Notes: generated from the sequence alone by a model not told the origin. Numbered from the stretch's first letter, positions 50,232 to 59,353 are shown. The stretch is DNA of 64,000 nt from an uncultured Verrucomicrobia subdivision 3 bacterium (GCA_937890005.1 CALBZA010000064.1:1-64000), one strand, 5' to 3'. Translations and numbers: made by a program.

Positions 50232-52508
50232 TCAAAATAATCGAATGGTGCTTTCGGCTTCCCGAAGCAGAAGGCGTGCGATCACCCAGTCGTGCCACAC
50301 GCCGGTTGTTTGGGAACCGAGATCCGAGAAGAGTTGCATCCCGGTGGGAAATCGCTCGTCGAGCAGTCTCCGCCCGGACGCAAGCTCGGCTCGGGCGGCT
50401 TCGGCCTGATGCAGTCCGTGATGCGCCAGAGCGAGAACAAGATGGGCCATGGCGCGGCGGGCGGGCGGGGGATCAGGATATTCCAGGCAGCGTCGTCCCC
50501 AGAAAATGGCATTTGCCAGGTTGCCGCGGCGATGTTCAAACAAGGTGATCGCAAGAGTTCTCCAGCCCAGGAGATATCCGTCGGGTTCAGTCTCAAAGGT
50601 GCCTGTATTTACAGCTTCATCGACTACGTGGATGAACGGTTCGAGTTGTTGGAGCACTTCCAGGTCTGCGGGCAGAATCAGGCTGTTCTTAACGACCTGT
50701 TCGGCTGCGGTGGCATCTTTCGTTTCTGCGAAACGCAAGATCGATTCCCGAACGAACTGCCGATAGCTGTCGAGTCTTCCGGCCATGATCAGCGCCGGGC
50801 CGGTTCCGAGAAGGTCACGGGAAACATCCGCGGTTGTATCGGATTTATCGACCTGGTTGGCCCGACCCAGCTGGAGGAAACGGTCGGCGGCGATTTCCCA
50901 TCGGCCCTGCGAGACATTCCATTCGCCAAGCGCGCGGAAAACTCCTGCCGCTTCAAACGACGGTTCGGCGACAGGAATTTGAAGTCGCTCCACCAGCCGG
51001 TCGGCTTCCGCCATTTGATGACGATTGATCAGCAGGGCGGCCTCGGATATCTGCGCGCGGGCATTGGCTTCAGTGCGCAAAAGATCCGCTTCGCGCCGCG
51101 CCGCCCGTTCGCGAAGGAACATCCACGTCGATGTTCCAAAACCGGCAATCAAGGCGACAGTCACCGCGGCGATGGCTGCAAAGGTGGATCGATTTCTCCG
51201 AATCAATTTCTGCAGGCGATAAACCCGGCTCGGTGGACGCGCGAACACAGCTTCGTTATTCAGGTAACGCTGAATGTCCATCGCGAGGCCGTTCACGGTC
51301 TGATAGCGGCGGTTTCGGTCTTTCTCCAGCGCCTTCATCACGATCCAGTCCAGATCGCCTTTCAGGAGAGATTTGAGCTTCGGCGATTCCACCTGGCGGC
51401 ACAGAGTCGTCTGGGTGAGTTCATCCTCGCGCAATGCGTTCAGCCGAGTGGACGGTCGATGCGGCTCGCGCTCCATCAATGTGCGCCGCATTTCATCGAG
51501 GCCGGATTTCAGCAGTTCAGTCTGATCGAAGGGCGTTTTCCCTGTGAGCAATTCGTAGAGCAGCACGCCCAGCGAATAGATGTCGCTCCGGGTATCGACA
51601 TCCATGCCGCTCCGCTGCGCCTGTTCCGGACTCATGTAGGCGGGAGTTCCGACGAACTGTTCGAACGCGGTGAACAGGGTGTTGTCGGTGAGGCGTTCGC
51701 CTCCGGTTGCCTTGGCGATTCCGAAGTCGATCACCTTGGGAGCCGGTTCGCCATTCAGGGTCGTGACGAGAATGTTGGACGGCTTGATGTCGCGGTGAAC
51801 GATGCCTTTCTGATGCGCGTGCTGGATCGCGCCACAGATCTGTTGAAACAGTTCCAGACGCCGGTGGACGTCGAGACGATGCTCGTCGCAGTAATGCGTG
51901 ATCCGGGTTCCGCGCACGAGTTCCATCACGAAATACGGGCGTCCCGTTTCGGTGGCCCCGGCATCGAGGACGCGGGCGATGTTCGGATGATCCATCAATG
52001 CCAGTGCCTGGCGTTCGGCTTCGAACCGGGCGATGACATTCTTCGTGTCCATCCCGAGCTTGATCACCTTCAACGCCACGCGTCGGCGAACCGGTTTTTC
52101 CTGTTCCGCCATGTAAACCACGCCGCATCCGCCTTCGCCGATTTTCTGCAGCAGTTTGTATGGCCCGATCTGGCTGCCGGGAATTCGGTCGGAGAGTTCA
52201 AGGATTGTCGTGGGTGCGGACGAATGGGAGTCGATTCGGCGACCTGTGGCTGGATTCGGTTTCGAACGCGAATCGATGTCCTTCGCCACGGTTCGATACA
52301 AATCAGCGCTGCAGGCGAGCGATGGTTTGCAATGTTCGAAGAACTGTTCCGCCTCGCTGTATTCCTCCCAGATTTTTTCCACCGCAGCCCGCAAAGCCGC
52401 GTCGCCGCAGCAGGCACGATCCCAGAACGCCTTGCGTTCGGACGGCGTCGTGCACTCCAGCGTGAGCGTCGCAATTTCTTCAGCCTGTTGCGTCAGTGCG
52501 TCGGACAT
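50232..52508 (-). CDS. Membrane Ser/Thr protein kinase (PknB-like)
   Basis: A 758-residue kinase. Residues 1-110 are a helical N-domain with a weak repeat of TPSERKAFWDRACCGDAALR, common in such kinases of Verrucomicrobia and Planctomycetes. The kinase domain spans 116-420: glycine loop IGEGGCGVVY, Lys147 in VALKVIK, HRDIKPSN at 238-245, DFG at 261-263, GTPAYMSPEQAQ. One membrane segment is at about 442-466. The C-terminal 290 residues are helical and TPR-like. The ECF sigma gene ends 48 bases upstream on the same strand, so the pair is an ECF-STK unit. Confidence 0.92.
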   Translation of the reverse strand: MSDALTQQAEEIATLTLECTTPSERKAFWDRACCGDAALRAAVEKIWEEYSEAEQFFEHCKPSLACSADLYRTVAKDIDSRSKPNPATGRRIDSHSSAPTTILELSDRIPGSQIGPYKLLQKIGEGGCGVVYMAEQEKPVRRRVALKVIKLGMDTKNVIARFEAERQALALMDHPNIARVLDAGATETGRPYFVMELVRGTRITHYCDEHRLDVHRRLELFQQICGAIQHAHQKGIVHRDIKPSNILVTTLNGEPAPKVIDFGIAKATGGERLTDNTLFTAFEQFVGTPAYMSPEQAQRSGMDVDTRSDIYSLGVLLYELLTGKTPFDQTELLKSGLDEMRRTLMEREPHRPSTRLNALREDELTQTTLCRQVESPKLKSLLKGDLDWIVMKALEKDRNRRYQTVNGLAMDIQRYLNNEAVFARPPSRVYRLQKLIRRNRSTFAAIAAVTVALIAGFGTSTWMFLRERAARREADLLRTEANARAQISEAALLINRHQMAEADRLVERLQIPVAEPSFEAAGVFRALGEWNVSQGRWEIAADRFLQLGRANQVDKSDTTADVSRDLLGTGPALIMAGRLDSYRQFVRESILRFAETKDATAAEQVVKNSLILPADLEVLQQLEPFIHVVDEAVNTGTFETEPDGYLLGWRTLAITLFEHRRGNLANAIFWGRRCLEYPDPPPARRAMAHLVLALAHHGLHQAEAARAELASGRRLLDERFPTGMQLFSDLGSQTTGVWHDWVIARLLLREAESTIRLF

Positions 52509-52556
52509 CTTTTCTGGTAATAAATGCGTTGGCGCGGCCCGGAAGCCCTCACGATT

Positions 52557-53114
52557 TCACACCAGCGCCTTGATACGTCGGAACAAAAGCCGTTTCGCCT
52601 GAAACAGGTGACGTTCAACGGTGCTTTCACCGAGGCCGACGGTTTCCGCAATTTCCCGGTTGGTGAGACCGGTGAAGAATTTGAGGCTGATGATTCGCGC
52701 GAGATCAGGATGGTCCCTGCCGAGATCTTCGAGGCTGTCGTTGAGCAGCAGGAGTTTTTCGTCCGGCGTTGTTTCCGCCAGTTCGAGGTCATCCAGGTTC
52801 AATCGCTGCTGTCCGCCGCCATGTTTGATGCGCGCCTTGCGTCGGGCGTTGTCGATGAGAATCCGCCGCATCGCCTCGGCGGCGGCACCGAAGAAATGCC
52901 ATCGATTTTGCCAGGTGCGATCCTTGTCCTGAACCAGCCGCAACCACGCTTCATGAACCAGCGCTGTGGGTTGAAGTGTTTGTCCCGCGGCCTCAGAAGC
53001 CATGCGCGCAGCGGCAATCCGGCGCAATTCCTCATAGACCAACGGCAGCAGCTCCTCTGAAGCCTGCATTTCACCACGTCCGACCGCTGCCAGCACCAGC
53101 GTTACGTCACTCAT
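52557..53114 (-). CDS. ECF-family RNA polymerase sigma factor
   Basis: A 185-residue sigma factor of the ECF group that has LLPLVYEELRRIAAARMASE and LQPTALVHEAWLRLV (region 2), and a region 4 helix-turn-helix NREIAETVGLGESTVERHL. This N-terminal pattern is typical of sigma factors controlled by Ser/Thr kinases rather than by anti-sigma factors. ATG 53114 is preferred over a longer frame. The kinase at 50232 follows by 48 bases. Confidence 0.92.
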   Translation of the reverse strand: MSDVTLVLAAVGRGEMQASEELLPLVYEELRRIAAARMASEAAGQTLQPTALVHEAWLRLVQDKDRTWQNRWHFFGAAAEAMRRILIDNARRKARIKHGGGQQRLNLDDLELAETTPDEKLLLLNDSLEDLGRDHPDLARIISLKFFTGLTNREIAETVGLGESTVERHLFQAKRLLFRRIKALV

Positions 53115-53211
53115 GGATGCCGCCGAGTCTAGCGCGTTCAGACCCGGGAACAAAAAGGAAAAGACTGCAGTCCGAAAATGTACGAAGTGCGCGGACGTTT
53201 CAGCTGGAGCG

Positions 53212-54048
53212 TCAAAAGAACGGGCTTCGATAGATTTCGTAAACGTTCAGGTCGCCGCCGGGCCAGTAGTCGTTTCCAGCGAAACTGAATGTCCGCCGAT
53301 GGCGGTCGAACAAAAGTGTCTTGGGGCTTTCAGGTTTGTTGGGATCGTAAACCTTGAATTCAATCTCGCGTTCCCGTTCCACCGCATAGAAAACCAGCAC
53401 GGCATGATTGATCGTCAGCTCGGGAAACTGGATCAGGTGGGCGACGGGAGGTTCGTTCCGTTTCAGATCCTGCAGGAAGCTGTTCGCCACCTTCAACTGA
53501 CCGCGCCGGCTGAAGGGAAACAGAATTCGCCAGTGACCGCGCTGAAAATAACTGCGCCACGCACCGCCGCATTCGTCCTTGAGCAGGCGTTCCTGTGCGG
53601 TGCTGAACTCGCGCAGGTTTGCGTAGCCTGGAATCACGATGCGTTCTTCGTCAGGAATCACGCGGGCCGGATCGATGCCAACAACGCGATTGATGAGTTT
53701 CCGATAGGTCGCCTCGTCGGCCACCGGTTTGGTGGGATCGAAGCGTGCGTGTTGGAAAAACTGTCGCGCCGAGCGGGCAACGACGAAGCAATGATGCGTG
53801 TAACCGGGATCCGGTTCGTGCCGTTTGTGAACCCATTTGCCCTGGTCGTTCCAGTAATAATCCCAGACGAGTTCGTTGGCGAAGTGGAACGTGTCCGCTT
53901 CAAATTGAAAAGGACGTGCAGCCGTGAAGGGCGTTCGGGACTTGCAGCCGGACGTGATGGCGACCGCGAGCAGGAGAAGAACGATCAACAACGAAAATCG
54001 ACTGGCGGCTCTGATTCCGGCGGCGCGGATTGGAACGATCAACGGCAT
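53212..54048 (-). CDS. Lipoprotein with possible papain-like residues
   Basis: A 278-residue lipoprotein: signal segment RFSLLIVLLLLAVAITSGC with lipobox Cys35. The mature part has CF at Cys87, NHAVLVFYAVE with His215, and KVYDPNKP with Asp235. The order Cys-His-Asp is that of papain-like or transglutaminase folds, and NHAVLVF is a plausible His strand. This is inference from spacing only. No close family recognised. It is 97 bases upstream of the ECF gene on the same strand. Confidence 0.7.
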   Translation of the reverse strand: MPLIVPIRAAGIRAASRFSLLIVLLLLAVAITSGCKSRTPFTAARPFQFEADTFHFANELVWDYYWNDQGKWVHKRHEPDPGYTHHCFVVARSARQFFQHARFDPTKPVADEATYRKLINRVVGIDPARVIPDEERIVIPGYANLREFSTAQERLLKDECGGAWRSYFQRGHWRILFPFSRRGQLKVANSFLQDLKRNEPPVAHLIQFPELTINHAVLVFYAVEREREIEFKVYDPNKPESPKTLLFDRHRRTFSFAGNDYWPGGDLNVYEIYRSPFF

Positions 54049-54094
54049 ATATCTGGCTTGCGGGAGAAGCTAGGGGTGCGGTAACAAGCTGGCA

Positions 54095-55372
54095 ATGCTG
54101 TACGAACGCTGGCGTCAGATCGCGCGCGCCTTCCCGACTGCTCTCGCCCTGCGCGATGTGGCGTCCGGGAAACAGTGGACTTTTGCCGAACTGGCCGCTG
54201 AGGCGGAGCAGGGGAGCGAACCGGCTGAACCGGTCGTTTTTCCACGTGGGATTTCTGCGGAATTCGTTCTCGACGTTCTTCGAGGCTGGCGATTCGGAAA
54301 AAGGGTCTGTCCACTCGAAAGCGAACAGAACGTTCCTGAAATCACTCCCGGCCTGCCTGAAACGATCGTTCATCTCAAGCTGACCTCCGCCACGACCGGC
54401 GCGGCCCGATTGATTGCGTTCACAGCGGAACAACTCGCTGCGGATGCGGAAAATATCGTCGCCACCATGGGATTGCGGCGGGACTGGCCGAATCTCGGAG
54501 TGATTTCACTCGCACATTCGTACGGTTTTTCAAACCTGGTGCTGCCCCTGTTGCTCCACGGCATTCCGCTCATCCTGATAAATGCTCCACTACCTGAATT
54601 GATCCGACGCGCGGCAAAAGGCGAACAAGCGCTTACGCTGGCAGCGGTGCCGGCGTTATGGCGGACCTGGCACGATGCGAACTGCATTCCGGACAATGTT
54701 CGCCTTGCCATTTCAGCCGGAGCGCCACTTCCCGTTGCGCTGGAACAAAGCGTGTTCGCTGCGCGCGGATTGAAGATTCACAACTTTTACGGGAGCAGCG
54801 AATGCGGCGGCATCGCTTACGACGCGTCTGCCGCGCCACGCACGGATGGCGCGTGCGCCGGAATGCCGATGAAAAACGTCGCGCTCGCGGTCGGCGATGA
54901 CGGCTGTCTTGAAGTTCGAAGCAAGGCGGTGGGAGAAACTTACTGGCCGCAACCGGCTTCGAATCTTGGCGGCGGCGTTTTCCGGACGAGTGACCTGGCT
55001 GAAATGGTTTTCGGAATGGTTTATCTCCGGGGACGCGTGAGCGATCAGATCAACATTGCCGGACGCAAGATTTCGCCGGATGCGATCGAGAAGGTGCTGT
55101 CACAACATCCAGCGGTTCGGGAATGTCTGGTGTTTGGAGCGCCGGTGGAACATGGAGAACGCACGGAGATTATCGTTGCGTGCGTTGTGCGGAGTTCCGA
55201 CGTCTCGGAAGAAAGGCTTCGGCATTATCTGCTTGAGAAATTGCCAGCCTGGCAGCTGCCGCGGGAATGGTGGTTCGTCGAATCGCTCGAAGCGAACCAG
55301 CGCGGGAAATTGTCGCGGGCTGACTGGCGACGGAAGTTCATGGAACTGACCGCCGGCAAGAACCTCTCCTGA
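54095..55372 (+). CDS. AMP-binding (adenylate-forming) enzyme, short form
   Basis: A 425-residue member of the ANL superfamily that activates acids as acyl-AMP. The usual P-loop TSGTTGxPK is altered to LTSATTGAARLI. YGSSECGG is the aromatic motif, RTSDLAEM and YLRGRVSDQINIAGRKISP are the hinge region, and GKLSR is the C-terminal Lys motif. At 425 residues it lacks about 80-100 residues of the typical N-domain (common forms exceed 500), so it is a compact relative. The acid substrate is unknown. It converges with a fatty acid desaturase gene. Confidence 0.85.
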   Translation: MLYERWRQIARAFPTALALRDVASGKQWTFAELAAEAEQGSEPAEPVVFPRGISAEFVLDVLRGWRFGKRVCPLESEQNVPEITPGLPETIVHLKLTSATTGAARLIAFTAEQLAADAENIVATMGLRRDWPNLGVISLAHSYGFSNLVLPLLLHGIPLILINAPLPELIRRAAKGEQALTLAAVPALWRTWHDANCIPDNVRLAISAGAPLPVALEQSVFAARGLKIHNFYGSSECGGIAYDASAAPRTDGACAGMPMKNVALAVGDDGCLEVRSKAVGETYWPQPASNLGGGVFRTSDLAEMVFGMVYLRGRVSDQINIAGRKISPDAIEKVLSQHPAVRECLVFGAPVEHGERTEIIVACVVRSSDVSEERLRHYLLEKLPAWQLPREWWFVESLEANQRGKLSRADWRRKFMELTAGKNLS

Positions 55373-55381
55373 GGGCTCCTG

Positions 55382-56452
55382 TTACGTCAGGGCGCCATTT
55401 GCACCGTTGCGTTCCATCTGACGTTGCTGACGGCGCACCGCGCGAAGATGGCTGTAGCCAACGAGTCGCTGGCGCTGCTCATCCCAGAGCCGGAACGTGA
55501 AGGACTTGAGACTTCCCAGCAATGTCACCGGCGGCACCGTCTGGAAGAGCGGTTCGGCGTTGTGACATTTCTCGAGATGATAGTTGGGGATTCGCGGGCT
55601 GAGATGGTGAATGTGGTGGAATCCGATATTGCCCGAGAACCACTGGAGAATCTTCGGGAGCTTGTAGAACGAACTTCCCTTCAACGCAGCCGTCGCGTAA
55701 TCCCAGTCATCGCCCCGCTGCCAGTAAACACCTTCGAACTGGTGCTGCACATAGAACAGCCAGACACCGGCTGAACCGGCCACGCCAACAACGATCAGCT
55801 GGATGATCAGGTAGGCTTTGAGACCGAAAACTGTGATGAGGCTGGTGGCCATCAGCAACAGCGCGAGGTTGGTTGCGTAAACAGAAATGGTTTCCTTGTG
55901 ACCGGCCTTTGGCGCCGAAAAGCGCTGCATGATCAGGAACAGGAACAGCGGCGCGAGCAGGAAGAGAACGACCGGATTGCGCGCCATGCGATACGCGAAT
56001 TTCTTCCAGATCGACGCTTCGAGATATTCCTGCACGGTCAGCGTCCAGACATCGCCCGTTCCGCGGCGATCCAGATCGCCTGCGGTGGAATGGTGGATTG
56101 CGTGTTCCCAGCGCCAGTGGAAATAAGGCGTGAAGGTCAGCAGCCCGGTGATGGCGCCGAGAAAATGATTCGCCTTCTGAGAACGGAAAAACGATCCATG
56201 GCCGCAATCGTGGAAGATGATGAAGATGCGGACGAGAAAACCGCCTGCGAGAATGGCCAGCGGCACGGTGAGCCACCAGGAGATCTTGTAGGTGAAATAC
56301 ATCAGGACCCAGAGGCCGATGTACGGAATCAATGTGTTAACGGTTTGCCAGAGGCTGGCTGCAAGTGACGGCTGCTGGTAGCGAGCCACAACTTTTTTCC
56401 AATCACTTGCCTGTGTTTCAACGGCCCCGGAGCGGGTTTCTGTCTTTGTCAT
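55382..56452 (-). CDS. Membrane fatty acid desaturase
   Basis: A 356-residue di-iron desaturase. Three His boxes are visible: HDCGH at 81-85, HAIHH at 117-121, and HHIHH near residue 285. Four to six membrane segments surround them. The layout is that of acyl-lipid delta-12/omega-3-like desaturases. ATG 56452 is preferred over a longer start. It would adjust membrane fluidity; the adjacent adenylate-forming enzyme may feed lipid substrates, but that is inference. Confidence 0.93.
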   Translation of the reverse strand: MTKTETRSGAVETQASDWKKVVARYQQPSLAASLWQTVNTLIPYIGLWVLMYFTYKISWWLTVPLAILAGGFLVRIFIIFHDCGHGSFFRSQKANHFLGAITGLLTFTPYFHWRWEHAIHHSTAGDLDRRGTGDVWTLTVQEYLEASIWKKFAYRMARNPVVLFLLAPLFLFLIMQRFSAPKAGHKETISVYATNLALLLMATSLITVFGLKAYLIIQLIVVGVAGSAGVWLFYVQHQFEGVYWQRGDDWDYATAALKGSSFYKLPKILQWFSGNIGFHHIHHLSPRIPNYHLEKCHNAEPLFQTVPPVTLLGSLKSFTFRLWDEQRQRLVGYSHLRAVRRQQRQMERNGANGALT

Positions 56453-56675
56453 GTTAATTGCGGCTCCAAACTGAGAATCCAATCCAATCGGGGTGACGCG
56501 GCGCTACAGTAGAGTACTATCGCGAACTCGGCAACGGGCAACCCCAACTATTTTTTGTCTTTTTGCGTGACGGCTGAAGGAGGGGCGAAGGTTACGTCGG
56601 TTCGATTTTCTTCAGAACGGTTCTGTGATTGAAACAGCACAAATTGCGCTGGAAGCGGGCCCATGCGCGTTTCTC

Positions 56676-56689
56676 TTGATTTGGGTCAA
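56676..56689. promoter_or_regulatory. FNR/DNR-like binding site
   Basis: TTGATTTGGGTCAA matches the FNR/CRP-type consensus TTGAT-N4-ATCAA in 9 of 10 fixed positions. It is centred 41 bases before the ATG of the cupin gene. The following -10 region is poor, so the exact transcription start is uncertain. It suggests control by oxygen or NO through an FNR/DNR-type regulator. Confidence 0.55.
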
Positions 56690-56723
56690 ATCGCAAAACC
56701 TGCTGCTGTGCAACAGTGACCGC

Positions 56724-57116
56724 ATGAACGAAAAGCCAGTCATTGATGCGTCACAGGAAAAGGTTGTTTTGCTCGATCAGGAAACCCGGTTCGCGCCCAA
56801 CGGAATTGTGAGCCGCACGCTTTTGCGAACGGACAACATGCGGGTGGTGCTGTTCGGATTTTCGGAAGGGCAGGAGCTGACGGAACACACTTCAACGCAG
56901 CACGCTCTGGTTCAGATTCTTTCGGGCGAATGTGAGTTTTCTCTCGCCGGAAAACCAAACCAGCTCAAGGCCGGCGACATGGTTTACATGCCACCGGGTC
57001 TCGCGCACGCGGTTCGAGCGACGAAACAGTTCTCGATGCTTCTGACGCTTTCCAAGCCGGTCTCCGGCATCCCCGGTCGCATTGCCGGATCGGTGTCATC
57101 GTTCGCAACAGTGTGA
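56724..57116 (+). CDS. Cupin domain protein
   Basis: A 130-residue single-cupin protein. Core strands are FSEGQELTEHTSTQHALVQ and GDMVYMPPGLAHAV, with the metal-binding His residues HTSTQH and H in AHAV. Start ATG 56724 excludes an upstream hydrophobic stretch, which contains the FNR-like box. It heads the DUF2249 operon; small cupins of this type often accompany anaerobic or NO-response genes. Confidence 0.85.
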   Translation: MNEKPVIDASQEKVVLLDQETRFAPNGIVSRTLLRTDNMRVVLFGFSEGQELTEHTSTQHALVQILSGECEFSLAGKPNQLKAGDMVYMPPGLAHAVRATKQFSMLLTLSKPVSGIPGRIAGSVSSFATV

Positions 57117-57123
57117 GGCACTC

Positions 57124-57624
57124 ATGAAAACTGAAGTTCTCGATCTGAGAGAGGACCTGCGCAAAGGGCTCGCGCCATTTGCAAAAATCATGACCGCAGC
57201 GGGAAAGGTGCAGCCGGGAGATGCGCTCGTTCTGAAGACACCGTTTAAACCGGTGCCTCTGTTCAAGGTGATGGAACACAAGGGGTTCACGAGCGAGGTG
57301 TTGAAGAATGCCGCCGGCGATTGGGAAATTCAGTTCACGCGCAAAGGCGACGTTGTCGTTCAACCGCCGGTTGAATCGACGTGCGGATGCTCCGCCCCCG
57401 TACCGGAGAAGGTGATCGAAGTGAATGCGCGTGGACTTCAGCCGCCCCAGCCGCTCGTCACGATCCTCGAGGCGGTTTCAAACCTGCCTGAAAACACGGC
57501 GCTTCTGGCGCGAACGGACCGGCGTCCGATGCACCTTTATCCCGAACTCGAACTACGAGGATTTACCAGCCACACCGAGGAACAACCCGATGGAAGCTAC
57601 ATTACCTATATCCAGCGCGCTTAA
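57124..57624 (+). CDS. Protein with two DUF2249 domains
   Basis: A 166-residue protein with two DUF2249 units: residues 4-75 (VLDLREDLRKGLAPF; PVPLFKVMEHKGF) and 96-166 (IEVNARGLQPPQPL; RRPMHLYPELELRGF), linked by a stretch with CGCSAP. DUF2249 proteins are unknown in function but often found near denitrification and NO-response genes. The start ATG 57124 lies 7 bases after the cupin stop. The next gene overlaps its end by 35 bases. Confidence 0.9.
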   Translation: MKTEVLDLREDLRKGLAPFAKIMTAAGKVQPGDALVLKTPFKPVPLFKVMEHKGFTSEVLKNAAGDWEIQFTRKGDVVVQPPVESTCGCSAPVPEKVIEVNARGLQPPQPLVTILEAVSNLPENTALLARTDRRPMHLYPELELRGFTSHTEEQPDGSYITYIQRA

Positions 57625-59014
57625 ACCCGCGCCGCGGGCCACTCCAACCACCGCAGCGTCCGGAGTCACCGCCGCGTCCATCACGCTGCCGCTTCGTTTC
57701 ATGCTTGCGGGGCTTGCGGCCCTGACGTTGGGAATGGCGTGGATCATTCTGCAGCCTTCGATTTTATCCACGTATCACTACAACCAGGATGTGATTGCAG
57801 CGACGCATCTGTTCGTGCTCGGCTGGATCAGCACTGTGGTGATGGGGGCGATGTATCAGCTGGTTCCTGTGGCGCTCGAGACGAGACTTTACAGTGAGCG
57901 CCTGGCGAAATGGCAGTTCGTGTTTCACGTCGTTGGTTTCGTGGGGATGGTCTGGATGTTCCGCGAATGGAACATGAAACAGGTCGGACATTTCGGTTGC
58001 GTGCTCGGATTCGGAGTGCTGCTGTTCGTGTTCAACATCGCCCGCACGCTGCTGCGCGTGCCGAAGTGGAATGTGGTGGCTCATTCGATTGCGTCCGCGA
58101 TCGGATGGATTTCGCTTACGATCCTGGCGGGGCTGGCTCTCGCGACTGCCAAATGCACGATCGATTTCGAGGCGGAAACCGTCAGCAACTGGGCCCTCGC
58201 AGTGGACCGCGTGGCGTCTTCAATCCGTCGATTCGATCCCATCGGCGCCATGCACGCGCATGCGCACCTTGGAGTGATCGGTTTCTTCATCATGCTGATC
58301 GTCGGCGTGTCCTACAAACTGGTGCCGATGTTCACCCTGAGCGAAGTGCAGAACCGCTTTCGTGCGGCGGCGTCCGTGATCCTGTTGAACATCGGTCTCG
58401 CCGGAGCATTCTTCTGCATCCTGTTGAGAAGTCCGCTGAAGATCGTTTTCGCTGTGATCATTGCTGCTGCACTGGCGATCTATGGATGGGAACTCATCGC
58501 CATTCTGCGCGCCAGGAAACGCGGGCCGCTCGACTGGGGCATCCGATATTTTCTGACAGCCGTCGCGTTTCTGGTGCCGCTGTCATTTCTGGGAATCGTG
58601 CTGTCGGTGCATTCGCTTCCGCTGACGGCGTTCACCGGTCAGCTGGAGAATGTGTATGGCTTTGTCGGACTGATCGGCGTGGTGTCCTTTGCGATCATTG
58701 GAATGCTCTACAAGATTGTTCCCTTCCTGATCTGGTTCGGCACTTACAGCAAACACATCGGCCGCGCGAAGGTGCCGGCGCTGGCGGACATGTATTCGGC
58801 GAAGCTTCAGGCATTGGGATTCTGGAGCTTTCTGACCGGGCTGCTGGTGACAACCAGTGGAATTCTCCTGAGCCAGGCGACTGTTGTGCGCATCGGCGGG
58901 GTTCTTCTTCTGGCGACGGTCATCACGCTCCTTGTGAACATCGGCAGCATGGTGCGCCATTATTTCAGTCCGCAACTGGCTTCCTTCAAGCCTGCAGCTT
59001 CCTCCATCAAATGA
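57590..59014 (+). CDS. Polytopic membrane protein, heme-copper oxidase/NnrS-like
   Basis: A 474-residue membrane protein with about 12 segments. Three internal repeats share G-x2-Y-[QK]-[LI]-V-P: residues 72-95 (THLFVLGW...MYQLVPVA), 225-248 (AHLGVIGF...SYKLVPMF), 358-380 (FVGLIGVV...LYKIVPF). A His cluster HAHAH at 222-226, plus His73, His113, His134 and His165, could hold heme or metal. This resembles subunit I-like or NnrS-like proteins but the usual catalytic motifs are not plain. ATG 57590 overlaps the previous gene by 35 bases. The earlier part of the frame (57425-57589) is not protein-like. Confidence 0.78.
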   Translation: MEATLPISSALKPAPRATPTTAASGVTAASITLPLRFMLAGLAALTLGMAWIILQPSILSTYHYNQDVIAATHLFVLGWISTVVMGAMYQLVPVALETRLYSERLAKWQFVFHVVGFVGMVWMFREWNMKQVGHFGCVLGFGVLLFVFNIARTLLRVPKWNVVAHSIASAIGWISLTILAGLALATAKCTIDFEAETVSNWALAVDRVASSIRRFDPIGAMHAHAHLGVIGFFIMLIVGVSYKLVPMFTLSEVQNRFRAAASVILLNIGLAGAFFCILLRSPLKIVFAVIIAAALAIYGWELIAILRARKRGPLDWGIRYFLTAVAFLVPLSFLGIVLSVHSLPLTAFTGQLENVYGFVGLIGVVSFAIIGMLYKIVPFLIWFGTYSKHIGRAKVPALADMYSAKLQALGFWSFLTGLLVTTSGILLSQATVVRIGGVLLLATVITLLVNIGSMVRHYFSPQLASFKPAASSIK

Positions 59015-59328
59015 ACACAACTCCCATTGTCACCAACGAAGACACCGTTCTTGAAGCCCTCCGCCAGGTGATCGATCCCGAGATCGATTGCAACATCGTC
59101 GATCTGGGGCTCGTTTACAGCATCGCGATGGATGAGGGTGTTCTTACGGTGAAGATGACTCTTACGACGCCCGGTTGTCCGATGCATGAAACCATTTGCT
59201 GGGGCGTGAAGAACGTTCTGTCAGGAATGCCGGGTGTGCGGGACGTGGAGGTGGAACTTGTGTGGGATCCGCCCTGGCATCCTTCCATGATGACCGAACA
59301 GGGCAGGGCGATCACCGGCGCGCGATAA
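59011..59328 (+). CDS. DUF59 (MIP18-type) metal-sulfur assembly protein
   Basis: A 105-residue protein with DPEIDCNIVDLGLVYS, TTPGCPMHETICWG and WDPPWHPSMM, the MIP18/SufT/PaaD-type fold. Family members help assemble or insert iron-sulfur clusters. ATG 59011 overlaps the previous stop (ATGA). It probably matures a metal or Fe-S protein of this operon. Confidence 0.92.
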   Translation: MNTTPIVTNEDTVLEALRQVIDPEIDCNIVDLGLVYSIAMDEGVLTVKMTLTTPGCPMHETICWGVKNVLSGMPGVRDVEVELVWDPPWHPSMMTEQGRAITGAR

Positions 59329-59353
59329 GACAACTTCAATTTCAAAAACCAAC

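Noticed and set aside
50292..52520. 742-codon antisense frame over the kinase gene
   Set aside because: Shadow of the kinase coding strand.
57910..59010. Long frame before the DUF59 protein start
   Set aside because: The frame overlaps the membrane protein gene; the real start is ATG 59011.
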